DNA of 64,000 nucleotides from positions 1-64,000 of the forward strand of contig NZ_JAGETY010000013.1 of the NCBI RefSeq assembly GCF_017571525.1. Direction: 5' to 3'. The stretch comes from Hymenobacter sp. BT559 (GTDB lineage: Bacteria; Bacteroidota; Bacteroidia; Cytophagales; Hymenobacteraceae). Positions 57,506-64,000 of this stretch are shown piece after piece. The translations under genes were made by a program, and so were the position numbers. Numbering within the stretch: the stretch's first letter is position 1; each line of letters begins with the position of its first letter. The notes under the pieces are model-generated. The model ran no database searches. It worked only from the letters and a program-made list of their open reading frames with translations, and had not been told where the DNA came from.

Positions 57506-57575
57506 ATGCCCGTAGCCATCGCGGTTGCGACCCCTAGCTGGGTCGTGGCCGCGGTGCCTACGGGCATTTTTATTA
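57506..57575 (+). terminator. Long wobble-rich hairpin with T-tract
   Basis: The outer 10-bp stem ATGCCCGTAG / CTACGGGCAT continues past one mismatch into about 17 more pairs closing on the loop CTAGCT between ACCC and GGGT. It is followed by TTTTTATTAC. Four inner pairs are G-U in a plus-strand RNA and would be A-C mismatches in the opposite RNA. That marks it as a plus-strand transcript terminator, for tkt or for a small RNA. Confidence 0.7.
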
Positions 57576-57585
57576 CTCAATAGTG

Positions 57586-57657
57586 CAGTAGTGCGGACTT
57601 TCAGTCCGTAAGTGTGCAGCGCCCTGCTTGCTGGCGGACTGAAAGTCCGCGCTACTG
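57586..57657. repeat. Palindromic repeat (family R4)
   Basis: Arms CAGTAGTGCGGACTTTCAGT and ACTGAAAGTCCGCGCTACTG form a near-perfect inverted repeat. Each arm is also a small hairpin (CGGACT-TTC-AGTCCG). It sits in the promoter region of the GH10 gene, ending 41 bp before its start. It is the only copy in the window. Confidence 0.72.
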
Positions 57658-57698
57658 TTTTTGCCGTCAGCTTTCTTTTCCGCTAATTCGATACGTAC

Positions 57699-58790
57699 AT
57701 GAAAATCAACGCTTACGCGCTAGCTCTGGCTAGCCTGCTCGGGGTCGCGGGCCTCACGGCCAGCCAGCGCCCACCCGCTGAGAAAGGCCTCAAAGACTAC
57801 TACAAAAGCTACTTTCCGGTGGGCGTGGCGGTGTCGCCACGCGCCCTGCAAAATCCGGCCGAGGTGGCGCTCATCTTGCAGCAGTTCAACAGCCTCACGC
57901 CGGAGAACGACATGAAGATGGGACCCATTCACCCTGATTCAACCCGCTGGAACTGGGGCCCCGCCGATGCCATCGTGGACTTTGCGCAGGCGCACCACCT
58001 AAAGGTGCGCGGCCACAACCTCTGCTGGCACGAGCAAACGCCCCGGTGGATTTTCAAGAACCCCGACGGCAGCCAGGTGAGTAAAGCGCACCTGCTCAAG
58101 CGCCTGCACGACCACATCGACGCGGTGGTGAAGCGCTACAAGGGCAAAATCTACGCCTGGGATGTGGTAAACGAGGCCATTGCTGACAACCCCAACGAGT
58201 TCCTCCGCAACTCGGACTGGTATAAAATCTGCGGCGAGGACTTCATTGCCGAGGCCTTCCGCTACGCGCACGCGGCCGACCCTAGCGCGGTGCTTTTCTA
58301 CAACGACTACAATACCGAGCGGCCCGAGAAGATGGAGCGCGTTTACAAGCTGTTGAAGAAGCTGAAAGACGCCAAGGTGCCCATCGACGCCGTGGGGCTG
58401 CAAGGGCACTGGTCGCTGGTCGAGCCCACCGAGCAGGAGCTGCGCACCACCATCGAGCGCTTCGCCTCGCTAGGGCTCAAAGTGCAGGTGACCGAGCTCG
58501 ACGTGTCGGTGTACCCCTGGGAGAAGGACCGCCGCGCCAAGCGCCCCGACGAGTCGGACGCCTACACCCCCGACATGCAGGCCAAGCAAAGCGCGCAATA
58601 CGCTATGTTTTTCAAGGTTTTCCGTGACGAAGCTAAGGCGGGTCGCCTCACGGGTGTCACGTTCTGGAACATCTCCGACCACTACTCCTGGCTCGATACC
58701 TATCCGGTGGTGGGGCGCAAAAACCACCCGCTGCTGTTCGACGAGAATTTCAAGCCCAAGCCGGCTTACTACGAGGTTGTCAAGTTTTAA
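57699..58790 (+). CDS. GH10 endo-1,4-beta-xylanase
   Basis: A 363-residue exported xylanase. Signal peptide about 1-22; a single GH10 barrel follows with no carbohydrate-binding module. The -1 subsite motifs ENDMKMGPIHP and RGHNLCWHEQTP are present. The acid/base is E159 in WDVVNEA and the nucleophile is E266 in VTELDVS. GVTFWNISDHYSWLD closes the fold. It cuts the xylan backbone and tolerates methylglucuronate side groups better than GH11 enzymes, which fits the glucuronidases here. No lipobox was seen, so it is probably periplasmic or released. It precedes the GH115 gene by 57 bp. Confidence 0.95.
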   Translation: MKINAYALALASLLGVAGLTASQRPPAEKGLKDYYKSYFPVGVAVSPRALQNPAEVALILQQFNSLTPENDMKMGPIHPDSTRWNWGPADAIVDFAQAHHLKVRGHNLCWHEQTPRWIFKNPDGSQVSKAHLLKRLHDHIDAVVKRYKGKIYAWDVVNEAIADNPNEFLRNSDWYKICGEDFIAEAFRYAHAADPSAVLFYNDYNTERPEKMERVYKLLKKLKDAKVPIDAVGLQGHWSLVEPTEQELRTTIERFASLGLKVQVTELDVSVYPWEKDRRAKRPDESDAYTPDMQAKQSAQYAMFFKVFRDEAKAGRLTGVTFWNISDHYSWLDTYPVVGRKNHPLLFDENFKPKPAYYEVVKF

Positions 58791-58847
58791 GGCCCTAGCG
58801 GTTGCCCCAGCCCACATGTGGCGGGGTAGCCATTGCTTACTACCAGT

Positions 58848-61445
58848 ATGAAAGCCACCCTAACTACCCTTCGCCACGGCGCGCTGCTCTTGTTGCTGCC
58901 CGCCCTGGCAGTGGCTCAGCAACCCGCTGCGCCGCTCGCCGAGCACTATATCTCGACCAAGAAAATGACCGGCAGCTTTCCGCTGGTCGCCGATGGCAAG
59001 GCTGCCACGCTGTATGCCAGCGCCAGCGACTGGCCGGGCGTGTTGCGGACCCTCCACGATGTGCAGGCCGATGTGAAGCGCGTGACCGGGCTGGAGCCCG
59101 CTCTGCGCACCGATGCCCCTAGCGGGGCGCGGCCGGTCGTGCTCGTCGGCACGCTCGGGCACAGCCCCTTGATTGACAAGCTGGTGCATGCCGGCAAACT
59201 CAACCCTAGCGAGCTGCGCGGCAAGTGGGAGAAGTTTATTGTACAAACCGTAGCCAACCCCATGCCGGGCGTGGCCAGCGCGCTGGTAGTGGCGGGTAGC
59301 GACAAGCGCGGCACCATCTACGGCCTCTACGACTTGTCGCAGCAGATGGGCGTGTCGCCGTGGTACTGGTGGGCCGACGTGCCCACGCCGCACCAAAGCA
59401 GCCTCTACGTGGCCGCCGGCCGGCATACGCAGGGCGAGCCCAAGGTGAAGTACCGCGGCATTTTCATCAACGACGAAGCGCCGGCCTTTTCAGGTTGGGC
59501 CAAGGAGAAGTTTGGGGGCGTGAACCACGGCGCCTACGAGCACATGTTTGAGCTGATTCTCCGGCTCAAAGGCAATTACCTCTGGCCGGCCATGTGGGGC
59601 AATGCCTTCAGCGACGACGATAAAACCGACCCTGTGCTGGCTGATACCTACGGTATTGTGATGGGCACCTCGCATCACGAGCCCATGGACCGCGCCCAGC
59701 AGGAGTGGAAGCGCTACGGCACGGGCGCATGGAATTACCAAACCAACGCGCCGGTGCTGCAGGAGTTTTGGCGCCAGGGTATCCGCAACATGGGCACCAA
59801 AGAAACCCTGGTGACCATCGGCATGCGCGGCGACGGCGACGAGCCCATGAGCCGCGAAAGCAACACGGCGCTGCTCGAAAAGATAGTGGCCGACCAGCGC
59901 CAGATTATAGCCGAAGAAACTCACAAGCCCGCCGACCAGACGCCCCAGGTGTGGGCCCTTTACAAGGAAGTGCAGGAGTACTACGACAAGGGCATGCGCG
60001 TGCCCGACGACGTGACCCTGCTGCTGTGCGACGACAACTGGGGTAACCTACGCAAACTGCCCAAGCTCGGCGACAAGCCCCGCAAGGGCGGCTACGGCAT
60101 CTACTACCACTTCGACTACGTGGGTGGGCCGCGCAACTACAAGTGGCTGAACACGAACCCGCTGCCGCGCGTGTGGGAACAGATGCACCTGGCCCACGAG
60201 TACGGCGCCAACCAGATTTGGGTGGTGAACGTGGGCGACCTCAAGCCGATGGAGCTGCCTATTAGCTTCTTCCTCGACTACGCCTGGAACCCCGACGCGC
60301 TGCCCGCCAGCGGCGTAGCGGCCTATACCCAGCGCTGGGCCAGCCAGCAGTTTGGCCCGAAGTACGCGGCTGATATTGCCGACATCCTGGCCAAATATGC
60401 GAAGTACAACGGCCGCCGCAAGCCCGAACTGCTCGATGCCAACACCTACAGCCTGGCCACCGGCGAGTGGGCTAGCGTGGTGCGAGACTACGACGCGCTG
60501 GCCGCCCGCGCTGAGGCTATCGGGGCAAAACTTCCCGCTGCCGACCAAGACGCGTACTTCGAACTGGTGCTGCACCCGGTGCTGGCCTGTGATAACCTTA
60601 ATCTGTTGTACTACATGGTGGCCCGCAACCACGAGGCTGCCAAAACTAATCAGCCCGCTACCAATGACTTTGCGGCTCAGGCCCAACGTCTATTTGCGGA
60701 AGACGCCGAGATTTCGCGCCGCTACAACGACATCGCGGGCGGCAAGTGGCACCACATGATGGACCAGATGCACATTGGCTACAAAGCCTGGCACGACGAG
60801 CCCAAAGACGTAATGCCCGAGGTAGTGACGCTGCCCGCCGGTGCCACTGCTATTGCCGCGCCCACTAGCCCGGCCGCCCCCGGCAAGGCCGACTACGTGT
60901 CGCTCGATGCCGAGCACTACACCCAGGCTGTGAATGCGGGTCCTATTACCTGGCAGCGGCTGCCCGACCTGGGCCGCACGGCCGGGGCGGTCACCACGTT
61001 TCCGGTCACGGCGGCCCCCACAGCCGCGCCGGGCGGGGCTAGCCCGCACCTGGAATACCGCCTCAACCTGGCGCAGGCCGGGCCCGTGACGGTGAGCGCC
61101 TACCTGGCGCCAACCCTGGACTTCACCAACACCACCGGCCTGCGCTACGCCGTATCGATTGACGACGAGGCGCCGCAGCTTATCAACCTGCACACCGGCC
61201 TTACTCCCGATAATGGCAACAGACCCTGGGAAAGGGCGGTGGCCGAAAACATTATCCTGAAAACGTCGCAGCACACTGTGGCCGCCGCGGGCGCGCACGT
61301 ACTCAAATTCTGGCGCGTGGACCCCGGCGTGGTGCTCGAAAAGCTGGTGGTGAGCCAGGGAACGGTGCCCACCAGCTACCTGGGGCCGCCTGCCACTGCC
61401 CCAGCCAAAGACCAGGGGGCGGCTGGCAGTCTGGGCCAACGGTAA
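58848..61445 (+). CDS. GH115 xylan alpha-1,2-glucuronidase
   Basis: An 865-residue exported enzyme. Signal peptide about 1-23 (PALAVAQQ). GH115 features in order: the N-terminal domain (VLVGTLGHSPLID, RGTIYGLYDLSQQMGVSPWYWWADV), the barrel start KYRGIFINDEAPAFSGWAKEKFGGVNH, GNYLWPAMWGNAF, MGTSHHEPMDR, TIGMRGDGDEPM (catalytic region), DDNWGNLR, YYHFDYVGGPRNYKWLN, and a C-terminal beta-domain (about 680-850). GH115 removes methylglucuronic acid from internal and terminal positions of xylan polymer, complementing GH67, which works on oligomer ends. The start at 58848 is chosen for the signal peptide. Confidence 0.94.
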   Translation: MKATLTTLRHGALLLLLPALAVAQQPAAPLAEHYISTKKMTGSFPLVADGKAATLYASASDWPGVLRTLHDVQADVKRVTGLEPALRTDAPSGARPVVLVGTLGHSPLIDKLVHAGKLNPSELRGKWEKFIVQTVANPMPGVASALVVAGSDKRGTIYGLYDLSQQMGVSPWYWWADVPTPHQSSLYVAAGRHTQGEPKVKYRGIFINDEAPAFSGWAKEKFGGVNHGAYEHMFELILRLKGNYLWPAMWGNAFSDDDKTDPVLADTYGIVMGTSHHEPMDRAQQEWKRYGTGAWNYQTNAPVLQEFWRQGIRNMGTKETLVTIGMRGDGDEPMSRESNTALLEKIVADQRQIIAEETHKPADQTPQVWALYKEVQEYYDKGMRVPDDVTLLLCDDNWGNLRKLPKLGDKPRKGGYGIYYHFDYVGGPRNYKWLNTNPLPRVWEQMHLAHEYGANQIWVVNVGDLKPMELPISFFLDYAWNPDALPASGVAAYTQRWASQQFGPKYAADIADILAKYAKYNGRRKPELLDANTYSLATGEWASVVRDYDALAARAEAIGAKLPAADQDAYFELVLHPVLACDNLNLLYYMVARNHEAAKTNQPATNDFAAQAQRLFAEDAEISRRYNDIAGGKWHHMMDQMHIGYKAWHDEPKDVMPEVVTLPAGATAIAAPTSPAAPGKADYVSLDAEHYTQAVNAGPITWQRLPDLGRTAGAVTTFPVTAAPTAAPGGASPHLEYRLNLAQAGPVTVSAYLAPTLDFTNTTGLRYAVSIDDEAPQLINLHTGLTPDNGNRPWERAVAENIILKTSQHTVAAAGAHVLKFWRVDPGVVLEKLVVSQGTVPTSYLGPPATAPAKDQGAAGSLGQR

Positions 61446-61446
61446 C

Positions 61447-61487
61447 CTCAGCCCTGGCTCCTCTCCCACAGAGAGGCCAGGGCTGAG
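61447..61487. repeat. Short palindrome after GH115 (R5-related)
   Basis: Arms CTCAGCCCTGG / CCAGGGCTGAG with an inner CCTCTC / GAGAGG. It resembles a shortened version of the R5 element at 53669-53769. It starts 2 bp after the GH115 stop, overlaps no gene, and could be a terminator, although no T-run follows. Confidence 0.65.
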
Positions 61488-61526
61488 TTGTCGCCCGCGT
61501 TCTACACTCATTTTTATATCCCACCC

Positions 61527-64000
61527 ATGAAGTTATCGCACCTGCTTTTCGGCTTGGTACTACTGGCTGCTAGCGGCGCCCAGCGCCCGTCCGCGCCTGC
61601 CGCCGAGTACCCCTTTCAAAACCCCGATTTGCCCATTGACCAGCGGGTGGATGACCTGGTGGGCCGCCTCACGCTGCCCGAAAAGGTGTCGCAGATGCTA
61701 AATGCCTCGCCGGCCATCGACCGGCTGGGCATTCCGGCCTATAACTGGTGGAATGAGGCGCTGCACGGCGTGGCCCGCACCAGCATGAAAACCACGGTGT
61801 TTCCGCAGGCCATCGGGCTAGCGGCGACGTTTGATAAGGACGCCATGCTGCAGATGGCCACCATCACCTCCGACGAGGCCCGGGCGGTGCACCAGGAGTA
61901 CGTGCGGCGCGGCGAGCGGGGTATTTATCAGGGGCTTACGTTTTGGACGCCCAACATCAACATCTTCCGCGACCCACGCTGGGGGAGAGGCCAGGAAACG
62001 TATGGCGAAGACCCGTACCTGACCGGCCAGATGGGTTCGGCGCTGGTGAAAGGCTTTCAGGGCGATGACCCCAAATACTTGAAAATTACGGCTTGCGCCA
62101 AGCATTTTGCCGTGCACAGCGGCCCCGAGCAGCTGCGCCACGAGTTCAACGCCAAAATCAGCGACTACGACCTGTGGGACACCTACCTGCCGGCCTTCCG
62201 CGACCTGATAGTGGACGCCAAGGTGGCCGGCGTGATGTGCGCCTACAACGCCTACGCCGGCCAGCCGTGCTGCGGCAGCGACATCTTGATGACCAACATC
62301 TTATACAAGAAGTGGCAGTTCAAGGGCTACGTCACCTCCGACTGCGACGGGCTCAACGACTTCTGGCAGCACCACAAAACCGACCCCGACGCCGCCACCG
62401 CCGCTGCCAACGCCGTGCTACACGGCACTGATATTGAGTGCGCTACAGGCAAGCTGTTTACCTATAACTCGCTGCTCGAATCGGTGCAAAAAAAGCTCAT
62501 CAGTGAGCAGCAGCTCGACGTGTCGGTGAAGCGGCTGTATAAAATCCGGTTTCAGCTCGGCATGTTCGACCCGGTGGAGCGCGTGAAGTACGCCCAGATT
62601 CCGCTGAGTGTGGTGGAGAGCGCGCCGCACCAGGCCCACGCGTTGAAAATGGCGCGCGAATCGGTGGTGCTCCTTAAAAATGAGAAGAACACGCTGCCGC
62701 TGCGCAAAAACCTGAAGAAAATCGTGGTGCTAGGCCCCAACGCCGACAACGAGAACGTGCAGCTTGGCAACTACAACGGCTTTCCGACCCGCATCGTGAC
62801 GCCGCTCGCGGGCATTCGGGCCAAGGTGGGGCCGGGTACCGAAGTGGTGTATGTGCAGGGGGTAGACTACGCCAGCAACACAGTGTACGAGCCGCTCGAC
62901 CTCAGCAAGCAGCTGGCCTATAATGGCCAGCCGGGCTTTCACGCCGAGTATTTTAAAGGTACCGGTCTGGAAGGCCCCGCCGTGGCTACGCGCCAGGAAG
63001 CTAGCCTCGACCGCTACCTCGCCAACGTGAAAATGGAGGTGGCACCCGGCCTGCCCGCCGAAAATTTTTCGGCCCGCTACCAAACCACCTTCACCCCGGA
63101 AACCAGCGGAGAGCTAGCCCTGCAAATCACGGGAGATGACGGTTACCGCCTTTTTGTTAATGGCAAACAAGTGCTCGACGCCTGGGCTAGCCGCGGCGTA
63201 TCGACCCGCCAGCACGTGCTGACGGTGACCAAAGGCCTGCCGCTGGACCTGCGGCTGGAGTATTTCCAAACCGACCGCCGCACCATCCTCAAGTTTACGG
63301 GCGCGAAAGTGGTGCCCATGAATGCGGCCAATATTCTGGCTAAGGTGCAGGACGCCGACGCGCTCATTTTCGTGGGCGGCATTTCGCCCCGGCTCGAAGG
63401 CGAGGAAATGAAGGTGGACGTGCCCGGCTTCAGCGGCGGCGACCGCACCACCATCGGCCTGCCGCAGGTGCAAACCGACCTGCTGAAAGTGCTGCACAGC
63501 ACCGGCAAGCCCGTGGTGCTGGCCCTGATGACGGGCAGCGCCCTCGCCACGCCCTGGGAGGCCGCGCACCTGCCGGCCATCCTCAATACCTGGTATGGCG
63601 GGCAGGCTGCCGGCACAGCCCTGGCCGACGTGCTTTTTGGTGACTACAACCCCGCTGGCCGCCTGCCGGTGACATTCTACAAGTCAGAAACGCAGTTGCC
63701 GGCCTTCGACAATTACAGCATGGCCGGCCGCACCTACCGCTACTTCAGTGGCGAGCCGCTGTTTCCGTTTGGTTTTGGCCTGAGTTATACCACCTTCAAA
63801 TACAGCGGCTTGCAGGTACTGAGTAAGCCCGTAACCGGCCAGCCCGTCCGGGTAAGCGTGCAGGTGCAGAACACCGGCCCGCGCGCCGGCGAGGAGGTGG
63901 TGCAGCTCTACGTGCGCCACCCCGGTGCTACCGGGCGCGTGGCTAGGCACGCCCTGGAGGGCTTTCGGCGCATCAGCCTGCAAGCCGGCGAGAAAAAGAC
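61527..64000 (+). CDS. GH3 beta-xylosidase/beta-glucosidase with PA14 insert (3' end outside the window)
   Basis: At least 824 codons, open to the window edge. Signal peptide about 1-17. The barrel motifs WWNEALHGVAR, FWTPNINIFRDPRWGRGQETYGEDP and nucleophile D272 in VTSDCDGLND are intact. The C-terminal alpha/beta domain (VVLLKNEKNTLPL) is interrupted at about 470-590 by a PA14-like beta domain (FHAEYFKGTGL, TGDDGYRLFVNGK, DLRLEYFQ). It then resumes with VGGISPRLEGEEM and ends in the fibronectin-III-like region. PA14 inserts sit beside the active site in some GH3 enzymes and shape chain-length specificity. It is paralogous to the GH3 at 49953, which lacks the insert. A CCCACCC directly precedes the ATG. 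Confidence 0.93.
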   Translation, partial: MKLSHLLFGLVLLAASGAQRPSAPAAEYPFQNPDLPIDQRVDDLVGRLTLPEKVSQMLNASPAIDRLGIPAYNWWNEALHGVARTSMKTTVFPQAIGLAATFDKDAMLQMATITSDEARAVHQEYVRRGERGIYQGLTFWTPNINIFRDPRWGRGQETYGEDPYLTGQMGSALVKGFQGDDPKYLKITACAKHFAVHSGPEQLRHEFNAKISDYDLWDTYLPAFRDLIVDAKVAGVMCAYNAYAGQPCCGSDILMTNILYKKWQFKGYVTSDCDGLNDFWQHHKTDPDAATAAANAVLHGTDIECATGKLFTYNSLLESVQKKLISEQQLDVSVKRLYKIRFQLGMFDPVERVKYAQIPLSVVESAPHQAHALKMARESVVLLKNEKNTLPLRKNLKKIVVLGPNADNENVQLGNYNGFPTRIVTPLAGIRAKVGPGTEVVYVQGVDYASNTVYEPLDLSKQLAYNGQPGFHAEYFKGTGLEGPAVATRQEASLDRYLANVKMEVAPGLPAENFSARYQTTFTPETSGELALQITGDDGYRLFVNGKQVLDAWASRGVSTRQHVLTVTKGLPLDLRLEYFQTDRRTILKFTGAKVVPMNAANILAKVQDADALIFVGGISPRLEGEEMKVDVPGFSGGDRTTIGLPQVQTDLLKVLHSTGKPVVLALMTGSALATPWEAAHLPAILNTWYGGQAAGTALADVLFGDYNPAGRLPVTFYKSETQLPAFDNYSMAGRTYRYFSGEPLFPFGFGLSYTTFKYSGLQVLSKPVTGQPVRVSVQVQNTGPRAGEEVVQLYVRHPGATGRVARHALEGFRRISLQAGEKK

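Larger units (their letters stand above)
57312..57698. other. 387-bp intergenic region with dense RNA-like structure
   Basis: It lies between tkt and the GH10 gene. No convincing protein gene was seen. From left to right it holds a three-stem fold (57320-57397) closed by GTTGCGGGTGG / CCACCCGCAAC with inner hairpins CTGG-GTAC-CCAG and ATGCA-GCCC-TGCAT. Next come a perfect GGCGCATGCGCC palindrome (57489-57500), a long wobble-rich hairpin with T-tract (57506-57575), and an R4 palindrome (57586-57657). A small RNA or structured 3' UTR ending at the long hairpin is possible. Confidence 0.5.

Noticed and set aside
57321..57515. 64-codon open frame between tkt and GH10
   Set aside because: It has no recognisable features and overlaps stem structures and a perfect palindrome. 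The structure explains the region better.
1..64000. CRISPR array, tRNA or rRNA genes
   Set aside because: I saw no regularly spaced direct repeats, no cloverleaf with a CCA end, and no rRNA signature.

Overview
The window looks like a chromosomal segment of a GC-rich Bacteroidota of the Hymenobacter/Cytophagales type. The evidence is two SusC/SusD pairs, a SusCD-linked hybrid two-component sensor, a C-terminal type IX secretion (T9SS) sorting domain on the GH16 enzyme, lipoproteins with Bacteroidota-like signal peptides, no purine-rich Shine-Dalgarno sequences before most starts, and several TAnnTTTG -7 elements 26-37 nt upstream of start codons. The genus is an inference. No rRNA, tRNA, CRISPR array, prophage or intact insertion sequence was recognised.

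Layout. 1-5.4 kb: an OmpR-type response regulator, a secreted GH16/CBM6 beta-glucanase with a T9SS tail, a histidine phosphatase, a gene remnant and an M28 peptidase. 5.4-21.4 kb: an alpha-glucoside utilisation locus on the minus strand. Its order is MFS sugar porter, PfkB fructokinase, GH13 lipoprotein, SusC, SusD and GH37 trehalase. Next to it are a hybrid two-component regulator with a type I sugar-binding sensor domain (TTG start) and a divergent GH65 enzyme. My reading is that sucrose- or trehalose-type disaccharides are imported and split, and that released fructose is both the sensed signal and the fructokinase substrate. 21.5-33.6 kb: housekeeping and cell-envelope genes. These are an OmpA lipoprotein, a subtilase coupled to an outer-membrane protein, an M23 peptidase, HMG-CoA lyase, a LutA-like Fe-S protein, a CDF metal exporter, dapA, a polysaccharide deacetylase, two small membrane proteins (one in an AT-rich pocket) and a CheY-like regulator. 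33.8-37.0 kb: a large multi-PAS/GAF histidine kinase.

37.1-64 kb: a large glucuronoxylan locus. It starts with a minus-strand LacI-family regulator that carries an extra N-terminal zinc ribbon. A divergent intergenic region follows with two AAACGTTT operator cores inside a perfect palindrome. The plus-strand genes are uxuA, GH67 alpha-glucuronidase, an SDR (probable mannonate/fructuronate oxidoreductase), SusC, SusD, an SGNH acetylesterase, GH3, xylB, xylA, tkt, GH10 xylanase, GH115 alpha-glucuronidase and a second GH3 with a PA14 insert that runs off the window. Together they deacetylate xylan, cut the backbone, remove methylglucuronic acid, release xylose, and feed xylose into the pentose phosphate pathway and glucuronate towards 2-keto-3-deoxygluconate. 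Uronate isomerase and KDG kinase/aldolase are not in the window.

Intergenic spaces are unusually rich in palindromic repeats of several distinct families. Most lie just 3' of genes and often serve as plausible terminators. A 62-nt hairpin downstream of tkt has wobble pairs that fit only a plus-strand RNA.
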